Counted from the stretch's first letter, positions 31,098-41,111 are shown. The stretch is 64,000 bases of DNA from Bettongia penicillata ogilbyi (GCA_023548195.1 JAJHZJ010000009.1:3233501-3297500), one strand, 5' to 3'. A program made the numbers and translations. The notes: generated from the letters alone by a model not told the origin.

Positions 31098-31400
31098 TGT
31101 TTTTTTTGAAAGTCTCATAAATTTCCAAGAAACTTCTCCAGACAACTGTCACAAGGCTGCACCTGCCAAACAAACACAAACAGGCCTCTACTCCACCAGA
31201 TTAGTTACTTAATTAAGAAGAGAAAGAGACAAGGCACATAATGTGGAGATAATTACCCGTCTTGCCAAGGCTCCGAGTGCAGCATGGCGCTCAGGCAAAT
31301 TGCAGCATCTAGCTAATGCATATTCATCCAAAGTTGTAACTGCTGTGAACATTTTGCACACAGACAGCAATATGTTCAACCAACAATCCGCGTTTCTTTT
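31098..31400. promoter_or_regulatory. Candidate conserved enhancer with MORE-like POU site
   Basis: Repeat-free, about 300 bp, with dense AT-core motifs ('ttacttaattaagaagag', 'gataattacccg') and retained CpGs. ATGCATATTCAT at 31316-31327 differs by one base from the palindromic POU dimer (MORE) site. No frame runs through it without stops in a plausible exon setting. The function is inferred. Confidence 0.45.
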
Positions 31401-31834
31401 CTGATTTTGGTGTCTGGGACCAGATTGCTTCCCCTCCTCCAGACTCCCTCCTTCTATGCTAAGGAATTTACTAACACAAAGCAAAGGCCAATGAGCCCAA
31501 AGGAAAGGCAAGCAAAGTCAGACTGGTGGGCACTCAATGGGACAGACCAGCTCTGGAAGCAAGGGACTAGACTTTTAATTTTTTTCTCTGTCCCTACTTT
31601 ATCCTTCACAAACTCCCAACATGCTCAAAGATGCCAAGGATAGGGAGGAAAATGACAGCTCCAGCTAGTAATGTCTGTAAGTGACCATGTCCAGTTCTCC
31701 CCGCCCCCGCCATTTTCACACATTTTCAATCTGAAGCCCCTTCTCTTCTCCTCAGAAAAGCCTTTCATGCCACAGGACTGTTAGAAGGCTATTTATAGTA
31801 CTAAAGAATCCTTAGGTCATCTTTTGAGCTATGG
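31401..31834. other. Unassigned sequence
   Basis: No recognised repeat. May be the margin of the candidate enhancer. Confidence 0.35.
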
Positions 31835-32005
31835 CGATTTGGACTAGTTTTAGACCAGTCTAATCTTCTGATCTTACAAACTGATCAACTGAGGCCTAGA
31901 GAGGCAAAAATGACTCCTCTGCGGGCAATGCAGGTAGGGAGCAAATAAAAGAGCTAAGATCCAGAGTCATGTTTTCTGACTACAAATGCAGTGCTCTTTC
32001 TACTT
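31835..32005 (-). mobile_element. MIR3 fragment
   Basis: 'acaaactgatcaactgaggc', then 'gctaagatccagagtcatgt' and 'gcagtgctctttctac', in antisense. Degraded. Confidence 0.6.
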
Positions 32006-32009
32006 TTTT

Positions 32010-32247
32010 GCTGTTGCTCAGTCACTTTTTAGTCATGTCTGGTTCCTCATGGACCCATTTGGAGATTTCCTTGACAAAGTTACTGGCATAGCTTGCCATT
32101 TCCTTCTCTAGTTCATTTTACAGATGAATAACTGAGACAAAGAGCATTTGGTGACTTGCCCAGGGTCATACAGCTAGTAAGTATCTGAGGCCAGATTTGA
32201 ACTCAGAAAGATCAGTCAGGCCCAGTGCTGAGCCATCTTGCTGCCCC
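32010..32247 (-). mobile_element. Mar-1-type CORE-SINE
   Basis: RTE-like tail ('tttagtcatgtctggttcct'), CORE, and a slightly deleted head ('cccagtgctgagccatcttg'). Confidence 0.85.
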
Positions 32248-32311
32248 TAGATGAAACATCACAGCTATGTAATAGTAGAAAAGTCACCTAAGCTCTCTTA
32301 GAGCCTTCAGA

Positions 32312-32478
32312 CCCCACTCTGAGAGTATGAGTTATTAATGTACATTCCTGGTTGGATTTCTACATCACGAGTTAGAACTACAGAGGTTCACATTTACATA
32401 GCATTAGGGTTTTAAAAAACTCTTCTAACAACAATCTATGAAGCAGATAGAACATATTTTATTTTCATTTGATGGATG
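32312..32478 (-). repeat. Second copy of the 2866-3036 repeat
   Basis: Shares 'gagttattaatgt', 'ggatttc(c/t)a', 'ttcacattta(t/c)atagca' and 'cagatagaacatat' in the same order as 2866-3036. The right half grades into a minus-strand SINE. Confidence 0.55.
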
Positions 32479-32567
32479 AGTGTCCAAGGTCAGATTTGAA
32501 CTCAGGAAGATGAGTCTTCCTGACTCCAGGCCCAGCACTCTCCACGGTGCCACCTAGCTGCCCACTC
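32380..32567 (-). mobile_element. MIR-type CORE-SINE
   Basis: Tail ('catttacatagcattagggt'), deleted CORE, and head ('gccacctagctgccc') on the minus strand. Confidence 0.65.
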
Positions 32568-32602
32568 CTTCTACTACATCTTGACTATTATAAAAACTTA
32601 TC

Positions 32603-32662
32603 TTAAATATATATATATATGTATATATGTGTCTGTGTATACTTATATATTCATTTATTTTA
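32603..32662. repeat. TA-rich microsatellite
   Basis: TATATG and TATACT units beside the L1 fragment. Confidence 0.85.
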
Positions 32663-32664
32663 TT

Positions 32665-33255
32665 AACTGCCCCCTCCCAACTGAACATAAATTTAAGAAA
32701 AACCCTCATAACAAATATCCATGGTCTAGCAAAACAAATTCCTATGTTAGCTACATCCCAAAACGTCTGTCTCATTCTGCATTTTAAACCATCACTTCTC
32801 CGGCAGGGAGTGTTGGGTCATGTGATCCATCTTCAATCATCTAAACTCATGGTTTTTGGTGTATTCGAATTCCAAAGTCTTTCAAAGGTTTTTTTTTTTT
32901 TCTATGATGTTGTCATAAGGTAAATGTTTCACCCTATGTTGCTCACTTCAGTCTGTATCAGCTTATTGATGTCTTTGGAGTCTCCCTTGAAACTGTCCAT
33001 TTCATCATTTCTTGCAGCAAAGTAATATTCTATTACAGTCATATACCACAATTCATTCAACTAATGACCCAACAGTCTAAAACTTGGTATTCCCTTAGAT
33101 TCCAGTTTGGATTGCTGCTTGTCCTTTGTTCTCGAATAGGACCATGAAAAAGAGCTGCTATGAATATTTTTTTCATGTAGGTTCTTTTTCCCCATATTTG
33201 CTTTTTTGGGGTGTATAAGCCTAGTAGTAGAGATATAGCTGGATCCATCATCAAA
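32665..33255 (-). mobile_element. L1 LINE 3' end
   Basis: Antisense text such as 'aatattctattacagtcata', 'taccacaattcattcaacta' and 'gtgtataagcctagtagtag' matches the end of ORF2 and the 3' UTR of marsupial L1s as I know them. It is interrupted near 33115-33145 by 'tgtcctttgttctcgaatag', which resembles the unassigned repeat at 29480. Confidence 0.65.
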
Positions 33256-33261
33256 GTTTAT

Positions 33262-33520
33262 TGTTGAACTATAGTGAATAGAGTGTTGGGCTTGGAGTCA
33301 GAAAGATCTGAGTTCAAATCCTTCCACAAATTCTTAACAGCTATGTGATCTTGGGCAAATTATGGAACTTTTCCCATTCTCCGTTTCTTCATCTGGAAGA
33401 TGCAGGTAATAATAGCACCTGCTTCACAGGATTAGCCTATCAGACGAGATAACGTATGTAAAGCACTTTTCAAACCTAGAATACTTCATAAATGCTAGCT
33501 ACTATTATTATTACCTTTCA
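33262..33520 (+). mobile_element. MIR-type CORE-SINE, full length
   Basis: Head ('agtgaatagagtgttgggct'), B-box ('gagttcaaatcc'), tail 'aaatgctagctactattatt'. Confidence 0.85.
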
Positions 33521-33547
33521 TATAAGTTGATGATTAGCTGAGCAGAA

Positions 33548-33795
33548 GCACAAAGGTGACATAGAAGATAGAGAGAGAATCCTGGAGATAGGAAGATGAG
33601 TTAAATCTGGCTCTGGAGAATTATTAACTGTGTGACCTTGGGCAAGTCACTTAACCTCTTTGCTTCAGTTTCTTTAACTGTAAAATAGGGATACTCATAG
33701 CACCTACCTCCTAGAGTTGTTGTGAGAATCAAAGGAGAGAATAATTGTAAAGCACTTAGCACGGTGCCTGGAATATGATAGGCAGTTAATAAATC
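33548..33795 (+). mobile_element. MIR-type CORE-SINE feeding a microsatellite
   Basis: 'gtgaccttgggcaagtcact', 'agcacctacctcctagagtt', 'cttagcacggtgcctggaat', 'taataaatccttcc'. The end runs without a break into CTTC repeats. Confidence 0.85.
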
Positions 33796-33931
33796 CTTCC
33801 TTCCTTCCTTTTTTCCTCTCATTTTTCTTCTTTTCCTTCCTTCCTTCCTTCTTTCTTTCCTTCCTTCCTTCCTTCCTTCCTTCCTTCCTTCCTTCCTTCC
33901 TTCCTTCCTTCCTTCCTTCCTTCCTTCCTTC
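33796..33931. repeat. (CTTC)n microsatellite
   Basis: About 135 bp, with a 24-bp TTTT/CTCATT interruption. The long 'KEGR' frames on the minus strand are translations of it. Confidence 0.97.
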
Positions 33932-34744
33932 CCCACTCCCTCCCTGCCTGTCTCTCTCCCTCCTTACATCCTGATGGTGAAAGGAAAGGCAGACAAACTG
34001 GCTCATCAGCAATGCCTCCCTTGGTCAAGCCAACTGTCCATCAAACACAGATTATAATTTTCCATTTTTACACTTTTGTTCATGCCATTATTATGTCAAT
34101 TGTCTGCCTTCTCTCTCAAAGCTCCATGAGTACCACAATCTTCCTTCCTGAAATACCTCCTTCAGTCAGTTTTCTGTCCATGGTACCTTCTCATTTCAGT
34201 GTCACTCTTCAGATAAACACCTTAGCAGAAAGCTAATTTTCCTTCAACTTCTTCCCCATTCGCTCAGTGAAGCTGCATTCAGGTGATTAACTGCAAGAGG
34301 TCAGACTTGAAATGACCTGTTCTCCTCAACTTTATCCCAGGAGTAGAGCATCAAATGTTGACTGGCTACTTCCTTAGCCAGGGTCATTGGTCATGAAGGC
34401 TACATGCATGCATACCAGAATAGGTTCCCAAGGATACTCTTTTTGGTCTGTCATTTCCACACAATTCCTAGACCTCAGCTATTTTTCTTTCTCCTTTGGA
34501 CCTGTTCAGAAAAGGTTCTAAAGTAGTCATCTGTTGTCAAGGCAACACTTTGGCTTCCCTTAGAGGGATGCAGAGACAGTGGGGGCTCTTTCCCCAAAGA
34601 GGCAATGAGGGTAGAAAGGGATAATAAATAGAGCAGCATTTTATTCACCTTGGTAAAAAAAAAATGCATGGTCTGGAGTTTGGAGACTAGCCAGGCAAGT
34701 CCTCAGATTTTCTGAGAGCAATGGGTAGAAGTATCAAGAAAGTA
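33932..34744. other. Unassigned sequence
   Basis: About 800 bp without a recognised repeat. Short frames only. Confidence 0.4.
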
Positions 34745-34972
34745 ACTTTAAATTTGAGGTAAGAAGAAACTTCCTAACAATTAGGGCTATCTGAAGTGTA
34801 TGACTGTCCTTGGGAGGTAGTGGGTTCCTTCTCAGCAAAGGTCTTAACTCAAAGGCTAGTTGGATGATGACCTCTCATCAAGTAAGCAGTAGTGGGGATT
34901 CTTTAGGGGATATGAGCTAGACTATAAGGCCCTTTCAGCTCTGAAATTCTGTGATTCTTTCTTCCAACCATT
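34745..34972 (+). mobile_element. L3/CR1 LINE 3' end
   Basis: 'cttcctaacaattagggcta', 'ttggatgatgacctctcatc', 'cctttcagctctgaaattct', in sense. Confidence 0.75.
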
Positions 34973-35802
34973 CAAGGGTGGGTGTGCCCTCAAATGAAAT
35001 TACGAACTCACTAAAGACTTTGCTAAGGTGTCAGCTAATGCTTAAGGGATTCCTCTATCTCAGGAGTACTAACATTTTCGATAAGGAATTCTGGAAATAA
35101 AATGAGTTCGAGTTTAGGGGGGCTTCTTTCTGATTTTGGTTACTATTAGAGGCTGGTGACAGAGAAATTTGTCAGAAAGAGACACACACCCCCAATTCAG
35201 GCTATAGTATCAGGTGGGGTAGTCCAAGTAAGATGCAAATATAACCATAGTGCTGAAAAGCTCGGAAAGGTCATTGTCTAGAAAAAGAGACAATATTATG
35301 CACCCTCAGAGAGCTAAGACTTTTCTTTAGAAAACTAAGAGGCAATTCCCAAATGGGTCAGATTGCATTTTCTTTGGTTCCACTCTGGTTGGGCATGGTA
35401 TTTCCAATGGCGCCCTTCTCATAACTTTCCCTTATTATTATTATTTGGGGGTTGGGATGGGGTGGGCAATAGAAACTTCCAGTGAGGAAATTCCCTCTGC
35501 CAGTGTAGATCAGAATCTTCACTTCAACTTAAGACCATTTCCCGGAGCACTTAATTAAATTAACAGGTAAGTGACTTAGGTTGAAAACCAGATTTTCTTC
35601 ATTCTACCCTGTCCGTTCTTTAGGTGATGCCACAGTGCCTCTCATTACATATTTACAAGTCAGTATTTTGTACCTCAAGGACACATTAGTAGCATTAGAC
35701 TAGGAACTCCATCTGTTGATTTATTTCCCTCTATACCTAAGTAGATCTGTTATTTAGTCAAAAGTATTCGCCACCTAATACCCAACTTCTGCTAAAGAGC
35801 AG
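34973..35802. other. Unassigned sequence
   Basis: No repeat recognised. It holds an octamer ATGCAAAT at 35233-35240 and, near 35560-35572, 'taaattaacag' before 'gtaagtg'. That is a good donor, but no convincing acceptor precedes it. Confidence 0.35.
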
Positions 35803-36042
35803 TTAGCTAGGTGGCCCCAAGGAATGAATGTTTGATCTGGAGTCAGGAAGATCTGAATTCGAATCCTGCCTCAGGCATTTACTAGCTATGTGACCCCACA
35901 GCAAATCACTTAGCCTCTGTTTGCCTATTTCCTCACCTGTAAAATAGGGGTAATAGTACCTACCTCCTGGAGGTACTGTGAGAATTAAATGAGATTATGT
36001 TTGTAAACCTTAATTATGTAAATAAATTGTTGTTCTTAATAT
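35803..36042 (+). mobile_element. MIR-type CORE-SINE, left part
   Basis: 'gagtcaggaagatctgaatt', 'actagctatgtgaccccaca', 'agtacctacctcctggaggt'. The tail is interrupted by Mar-1 and resumes at 36205 ('tattatggctattattatca'). Confidence 0.75.
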
Positions 36043-36204
36043 TGCCTAGTGACTCTGAGTGAGTCATTTAACCCCGTTTGCCTCAGTTTCCTCATCTGTA
36101 AAAATAACTGGAGAAGGAAATGGCAAACCACTCCAGAATCTTTGCCAAGAAAACCCTAAATGGGGTCATGAAGAGTCAGAGACAACTGAAAAATAACTGA
36201 ACAA
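36043..36204 (+). mobile_element. Mar-1-type CORE-SINE, 5'-truncated
   Basis: Lacks the tRNA-like head. The CORE ('gcctcagtttcctcatctgt') and complete RTE-like tail ('ggcaaaccactccagaatct', 'atggggtcatgaagagtcag') are in sense. One of only four plus-strand copies. Confidence 0.85.
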
Positions 36205-36232
36205 TATTTATTATGGCTATTATTATCATCTT
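36205..36232 (+). mobile_element. MIR-type SINE, tail after Mar-1
   Basis: 'attatggctattattatcat' completes the SINE that began at 35803. Confidence 0.55.
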
Positions 36233-36473
36233 TACTTTGCTAGAAGGTCTACTGATGGTAGGCATACAGACTATCTCCAAGCTTACACTCAAAGACTTTA
36301 CAGTTTGGTAAGACTTTCCAAAGAATTTGGAGAATACAGAGTAGTCTCCACACCACCATGAGTTATCAGTAAGAGTCCTCTCTCCCCCAATTCTTTGGAT
36401 TTAACTACTTTATATAATTGTACTTACTCACTCTGTGCATGTGCATGTATGTTTGTGCACTTGTCTCCCCACT

Positions 36474-36590
36474 TGAACATAAGCTCTTTTCAAGGATCGC
36501 TTCATTCTCTGTATTTGTATCCTCAGGACCTAGCACAGTTGTCTGCTAAGTGGCAAGAGCTTAATAAATATTTTCTGGCTGATTATATTT
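36474..36590 (+). mobile_element. L2 3' end
   Basis: 'cttgaacataagctcttttc', then 'gcaagagcttaataaatatt'. Confidence 0.75.
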
Positions 36591-36964
36591 ATGTTATTTA
36601 AAATATTTCAAATATACATGTAATATGTATATATATGCATGAACCCCTAGAGATTTATTGTCTTTGGGCGCTTGACTTCAAAAAAATCTCTGTGTCCTGT
36701 AACAAACTGCTTCTTGCTGTTTGGTACCAAGTTAACCCTGTCCCTAATCTCTAGGAAGCTAATGCTAGGTGGTGTCCTTGAATCTCTTGGTCAATGGGAG
36801 AAAGATAGATCAACACACTTAAGATTTTTCCCACAGATGTGATTGAAAACTCTTTCAATGCCTTGGTGATAAACAGCAAACCAAAGTATAAAGCATTTTA
36901 TTTTAAGAGCAAATATTTCAGAATTCATCTATTTCTTGAGGATCTCTAAAATCCATTTATCTGA
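36591..36964. other. Unassigned sequence
   Basis: A short TATATG tract at 36610-36640, otherwise nothing recognised. Confidence 0.4.
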
Positions 36965-37140
36965 GATCAAGTCATTTTTCAGTCGTGACTGACTCCTTGT
37001 GACCCCATTTGGGGGATTTTCTTGCCAAAGATACTGGAGGGGTTTGCAATTTCCTTCTCCAACTAATATTTTTTACAGATGAGGAAACTGAGGCAAACAA
37101 GTTAAGTAAGTTGCCCAGGGTCACACAGCTAATGAGTGTT
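36965..37140 (-). mobile_element. Mar-1-type CORE-SINE, 5'-truncated
   Basis: RTE-like tail ('gtcgtgactgactccttgtg') and CORE. It ends at 'gctaatgagtgtt', so the tRNA-like head is missing. Confidence 0.85.
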
Positions 37141-37399
37141 GAGAATCTTCTCATTGAAATACTTTGCTATCCATGAAACTTTGCTCCTCTGTCGTCTGTA
37201 TGTTTGTTACATGTGCCTCTCCGTTGATGTAATTCATTGGCAAATACAAGCCCTGAAAGGGGTTTCCATTCTGTTCTGTGATACTACAAAGTGTCTCCTA
37301 CTATTTCCAAGGAGGTAGTAAAGATTTCAAATCCAAACTCCTGTTAAACTCCCTGTAATTTTAATGAACATAACAATAAAATTATGATGATAAAAGATG
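37141..37399. other. Unassigned sequence
   Basis: No repeat recognised. Confidence 0.4.
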
Positions 37400-37690
37400 T
37401 CAGATAAACATCTGGCAATGCTGCCCCTTTAAGAAACTCATGAGTTGTAGCCAACCCATGCAAATCAACCATAAAAGGGCTCTCTGAGGGAACTTCCTCT
37501 GCATCCAGCAAACTGTCATTAGCGACCGCTCTGAACATCCAGTGTTTCTCGGCTTCTTGGACCTGACAGAAATCCCAGACCCTGCTTCTGTCCATTTCCT
37601 TGGCATTTCCGTGTCTTGTCTGAATTTGCATATTGCCTACTGTTTTGGATCTTTCCTTTGGCACAAGGTCTTGACTCTCTCACCTCATTC
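37400..37690. promoter_or_regulatory. Candidate regulatory element with two perfect octamers
   Basis: No repeat recognised. ATGCAAAT lies at 37458-37465 and its reverse complement ATTTGCAT at 37624-37631. CpG-containing text ('cattagcgaccgctctgaac') is retained. The 106-codon minus-strand frame over it ends in a hydrophobic run but lacks any splice or promoter context. Confidence 0.35.
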
Positions 37691-37691
37691 A

Positions 37692-37778
37692 GCTAGAAAT
37701 TTGGTCAAGACTGGAAGATGAGGTTCCTGCCCGCAGGAAGTTTATAATCTAAAGGAGTCAGTCTATAAAGCACACAGG
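37692..37778 (-). mobile_element. L2 fragment
   Basis: 'ttcctgcccgcaggaagttt', then 'ataatctaaaggagtcag', is antisense L2. Confidence 0.5.
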
Positions 37779-37854
37779 ATGGTATCTCCATGAACACTGA
37801 AGCTGTTTATGAAGTGCTTTGCCAGCCTAAAAGTGTTATGTCAGCTTTTTATGA

Positions 37855-37925
37855 CCACCATAACAATAGCAGATATTTATGTGGCATTTTAGGGTTTATA
37901 ACATACTTTGAATATCTAACGTGGG
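37855..37925 (-). mobile_element. SINE tail fragment
   Basis: 'atagcagatatttatgtggc', then 'attttagggtttataacata', is the antisense tail of a MIR-type SINE. Confidence 0.5.
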
Positions 37926-38267
37926 CTTTGGAGCATTCCCAGATCACCGAACATGGAGCACCCTGTGCCTGGGAGAAGATATCCTATATTCCTCCACTGA
38001 GTAGGTGGGAATAGTCTCTTTTCCTTGGTTGTATGGTCAGAACAGTCCATGTCTTTAATAATTGCCAAACTGGGATACTCAGTTCTTTTCTTTCTGAATT
38101 GACTTCCAGAGAGGTTGGAAATTCACCCACAGTGCAGGTATCATGATCTAAACTGGCAAACAGGAAAGGGCTATCTTCTTTACTTCTCTCCTTTTAGGTC
38201 CTATGATCCTGACAAATGGGCATGAGGTTTCTGTTTGGTCTGTTTCATTTACCTTTCTCAATTCTAG
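37926..38267. other. Unassigned sequence
   Basis: No repeat recognised. The last 30 bases ('tgtttcatttacctttctca', then 'attctag') form a polypyrimidine tract and acceptor. Confidence 0.35.
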
Positions 38268-38335
38268 GTAAAGATGGTAATCCCCACTGGACCCCAGAGC
38301 TTTCACCATGGTGACCCTGGAGACAAGATTTAAGG
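38268..38335 (+). other. Candidate exon with Kozak-like ATG (68 bp)
   Basis: It follows a good acceptor and ends directly before 'gtaagtgt', a near-ideal donor. ATG at 38308-38310 sits in 'ttcaccatgg', a strong Kozak context, and stays open to the donor (MVTLETRFK, then one base). All three through-frames otherwise contain stops, so it would be a 5' UTR/start exon or a non-coding exon. Short Gly-X-Y-like runs (GKDGNP, GDPGDK) occur in two different phases; a dead collagen exon is possible but weak. Confidence 0.25.
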
Positions 38336-38764
38336 GTAAGTGTACAGCAAGTCCTAGTAGAAAAGCCCAGAGAATTCAGGGAGATTTGAGCCCAATGGGG
38401 ATGGGGCAGAGTAGTACTTGGGACTTGGAGATTGGGACTGTGTTATATAGGAACTGAGTTAAGCTATGAGCCTAATTCTTTCCTGTTTTTAAAGCATAAG
38501 ACAGTACTGACATAAGAATTATGTCCTACATGTAGGCAGGTATGTTTGCATATATGTTATTATACCTTAGAAGTAAATATTCATCTGTAAAAAGTTGATC
38601 TATTAAGTGGTTAAATGGAACTGGAGTGCAGGGGGATGGGCGCTGCACAATTGGGAGAACACCAGCAGAGAGCATAGTCACCCTGAATTCCCTTAAGGGT
38701 ACCAGAGAACTCCAGGGGAAGGATGAGATGCAATATGCCTGGTTTTTAGGGGGGTGGGGAGCGA
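38336..38764. other. Unassigned sequence
   Basis: No repeat recognised. Confidence 0.4.
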
Positions 38765-38985
38765 GATAGTCTCTGTTACAAATACATTATCTCATTTAAG
38801 TCTCAAATCAAACCAGTGAAGGGGTTTTATTTTATGAGTCAGAGTGAGAAAACTCCCTTGACCAATGCAGACCCATCAACTATTCTACAACTGAACAGTC
38901 CTAAAGAGTGGTCTAAGAGGTTCAGTAATTTACCTGGGGACATATAACCAGTATGTGTCAGACTTATCTTCCTGACTCTAATTTT
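38765..38985 (-). mobile_element. MIR, degraded
   Basis: 'acattatctcatttaagtct', 'gttttattttatgagtcaga', 'tttacctggggacatataac', an antisense MIR containing a small insertion. Confidence 0.55.
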
Positions 38986-38991
38986 TGCTTA

Positions 38992-39192
38992 GAGAGACAG
39001 TGTGGTATAATGGGAAGAGCATTCCTTTTAGCCAGAAGACCTGGGTTCAAATTCTGCCTTTGATGTTTATGACCTCTTTGACTTTGGTCAATAATTTATT
39101 CCCTTGGGCTCTCAGTTTCCTCATCTGTAAATGAAAGACTTGAATTAGATGGTGTCTGAAGTCCCTTCCAATTCCACACCATAGTGTCTAGC
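38992..39192 (+). mobile_element. MIR3 SINE
   Basis: 'gtgtggtataatgggaagag', 'cctgggttcaaattctgcct', 'gtttcctcatctgtaaatga', L3 tail 'gaagtcccttccaattcc'. Confidence 0.8.
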
Positions 39193-39238
39193 CACTAAAC
39201 TGCAACACATTTCTATAATGGGTGTGGAAATAGTGACC

Positions 39239-39261
39239 AATGATGATGATGATGGTGATAT
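39239..39261. repeat. (GAT)n tract
   Basis: About seven GAT units. Confidence 0.85.
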
Positions 39262-39284
39262 GAGTTATACATATCACGCTGTCA

Positions 39285-39450
39285 ACAGTAATTGATAATT
39301 TACCTTTTTATAATATTTTGAGGTTTATTAAGAGTTCTCTCTTCATAATAATCCTGTGAGTCAGCTAATACAAGTATAATTATCCCTGTTTGACAGATAA
39401 AGAAACTGAGGCTGAGGAAGGTAAACTGATATGTCCTTCAAGGCATGCAA
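39285..39450 (-). mobile_element. MIR-type CORE-SINE
   Basis: Tail ('aatattttgaggtttattaa') and CORE ('gacagataaagaaactgagg'). It is cut on its right by Mar-1. Confidence 0.65.
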
Positions 39451-39451
39451 C

Positions 39452-39658
39452 TTTGTTGCTGTCGTTCAGTTATTTCTGATTCTTGGTGACCCCATTTGGG
39501 GTTTTCTTGACAAAGAATGGTTTGTTATTTCCTTCTCCAGCTCATTTTACAGATGGGGAAACTGAGGCAAACAGGGTTAAATGACTTGCCCATGGTCACG
39601 TAGCTAATAGGTGTCTGGGGGCAGATTTGAACTCATTTCCTAGTTCCAAGCCCTCCCC
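39452..39658 (-). mobile_element. Mar-1-type CORE-SINE
   Basis: 'gttcagttatttctgattct', 'cagatggggaaactgaggca', 'ctagttccaagccctcccca'. It has a 10-bp deletion in the tail and a truncated head. Confidence 0.85.
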
Positions 39659-39659
39659 A

Positions 39660-39835
39660 TTAGTGATGTCAAAAGTGGTAATCTTAATCCATACATAATG
39701 ATCCCTGTGGGTTGAATATTGACTTTGTTTTAAAATGTAATGTTATTTATGTTTTATTGTATTTCCATTAATTGTGTTAAATATTTCCCAATCATATTTT
39801 AATCTGATTCCAGCCACACTCAGCTCTGTTCTATT
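39660..39835 (+). mobile_element. hAT-like MITE ('gtgtcaaa' family), copy 1
   Basis: Begins with a degraded 'gatgtcaaaa' end. It contains 'atgttttattgtatttccat' and 'tttcccaatcatattttaat', which align with 53083-53245. A known mammalian/marsupial MITE type by recollection; no transposase. Confidence 0.55.
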
Positions 39836-40009
39836 TCCTGATGGTAGGAGAAATTATAGTAGTGATAATGGTATGATACTATGGGACGTTTTAGAAATCA
39901 GCATATTAATACATATCTGTATTTAGATGGTATGGCATAAGCTGAGGTCATGCGAAGTGCAGGTATGAGAGGGAATGAAGAAAGCAGGCAGCGAATGGGA
40001 GGATAGTTT
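39836..40009. other. Unassigned sequence
   Basis: Nothing recognised. Confidence 0.4.
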
Positions 40010-40310
40010 CATTCACTTTTATATCTCACCACTCTTTGGTATCAGTGGACCACCCAGACCAGGGCAATTTCTGTACAGACAGTGCAGTGTGACACAAACA
40101 CCCACTCCTTACCTGGCTGTCATTCCCTGACACCAGATAAACAACTCCCAGCTGTGAAAAGGAAGCATCTGCATATCCAAGCAGCTGCCTGCATCTCTGC
40201 TCAGGAGTTGTAAGGTGTTAGGGAATAAAGCAGCAGGTGTGAGCCCCACTGGGAGAAGGCAATAAAAGCTAGAGCCATAAACGAGTTTATCATTGTTGTT
40301 AACTCAGAAA
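40010..40310. promoter_or_regulatory. Possible conserved non-coding element
   Basis: Repeat-free, with motif-rich text ('tgcatatccaagcagctgcc', 'aggaatgg'-like and E-box CAGCTG sites near 40180). Weaker case than 5418-6010. Confidence 0.25.
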
Positions 40311-40341
40311 ATAAATGTCTTGAGTACTAATAAAACATTCT

Positions 40342-40523
40342 GCTTTCTTTCTCTTTCTTTCCTCCCTCCCTCCCTCCCTTCCTTCCTTCCTTCCTTCCTT
40401 CCTTCCTTCCTTCCTTCCTTCCTTCCTTCCTTCCTTCCTTCCTTCCTTCCTTCCTTCCTTCCTTCCTTCTTCTCTCCCTTCCTCCCTTCTTCTCTCCCTT
40501 CCTCCCTGCCTTCCTTCCTTTCC
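40342..40523. repeat. (CTTC)n microsatellite
   Basis: About 90 bp of perfect TTCC (40378-40468), flanked by imperfect CCCT/CTTT sequence. Long 'KEGR' and 'SFLP' frames are artefacts of it. Confidence 0.97.
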
Positions 40524-41110
40524 AAGCTTCTCTGGACAGTTGTAGCCACTTGCCAGGCCCTGATGGCTGGATGGGTGGGTGACACGGTTGTGCCCCTCCC
40601 TGTGTTTTTGAGCCACAAGCTACAAGCTGCAGAGTAATCGCAGCCTCTTTCCTTTGAGAGGTTTTGGCTCTGCTAGAGCATGGCCTAGCCAAGGAGGAAA
40701 CAGGAGAAGAACTTGGCAAATGAGGCTTTGTATGTTTAAAAAAATCCACTTTGAAAAGTATAAATATAAATATGTTATTACTTCAGTTCCATTACTTCAC
40801 AAGATCTGTGATTTCACTCCCTCCTCCCCACAGACACAGATCACAAAAGGAGGTGGTCTTCCTGAGTTGTTGTGGTCAGAAAAGTTTACCATGTGATGAG
40901 TTGCCTGATAATCTACTTCCCCAAAATGCAGCTAGGCCACTACCAGGTTTGTGCTTGAAGTCGTTTTTCAGCCTGGTTGAACCTGCCAAAGCCTGGCCTC
41001 TGCCAAGGTGACCTTCAGGAATACAGGGTCATCTCCACACAATGAGGGATGGAAGGAGTACTTACTTGGGGAGCAAAAATTCCTTGATAAGTTCTTAATA
41101 ATAACACATC
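40524..41110. other. Unassigned sequence
   Basis: No repeat recognised. Frames of 80-86 codons lack support. Confidence 0.4.
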
Positions 41111-41111
41111 T

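Noticed and set aside
30761..31212. Overlapping frames of 73-97 codons
   Set aside because: They occur in three phases of the same DNA, which is expected in a stop-poor stretch and not in a gene.
33601..34028. Minus-strand frames rich in KEGR repeats
   Set aside because: Direct translation of the CTTC microsatellite at 33796-33931.
35560..35575. Consensus 5' splice site 'cag' before 'gtaagtg'
   Set aside because: No matching acceptor with an open segment upstream could be identified.
37344..37664. 106-codon minus-strand frame ending in a hydrophobic run
   Set aside because: No splice, promoter or homology support. The segment looks regulatory, and the hydrophobic end reads an AT-rich stretch.
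40293..40749. Frames of 104-140 codons with KEGR or SFLP repeats on both strands
   Set aside because: Translation of the CTTC microsatellite at 40342-40523.
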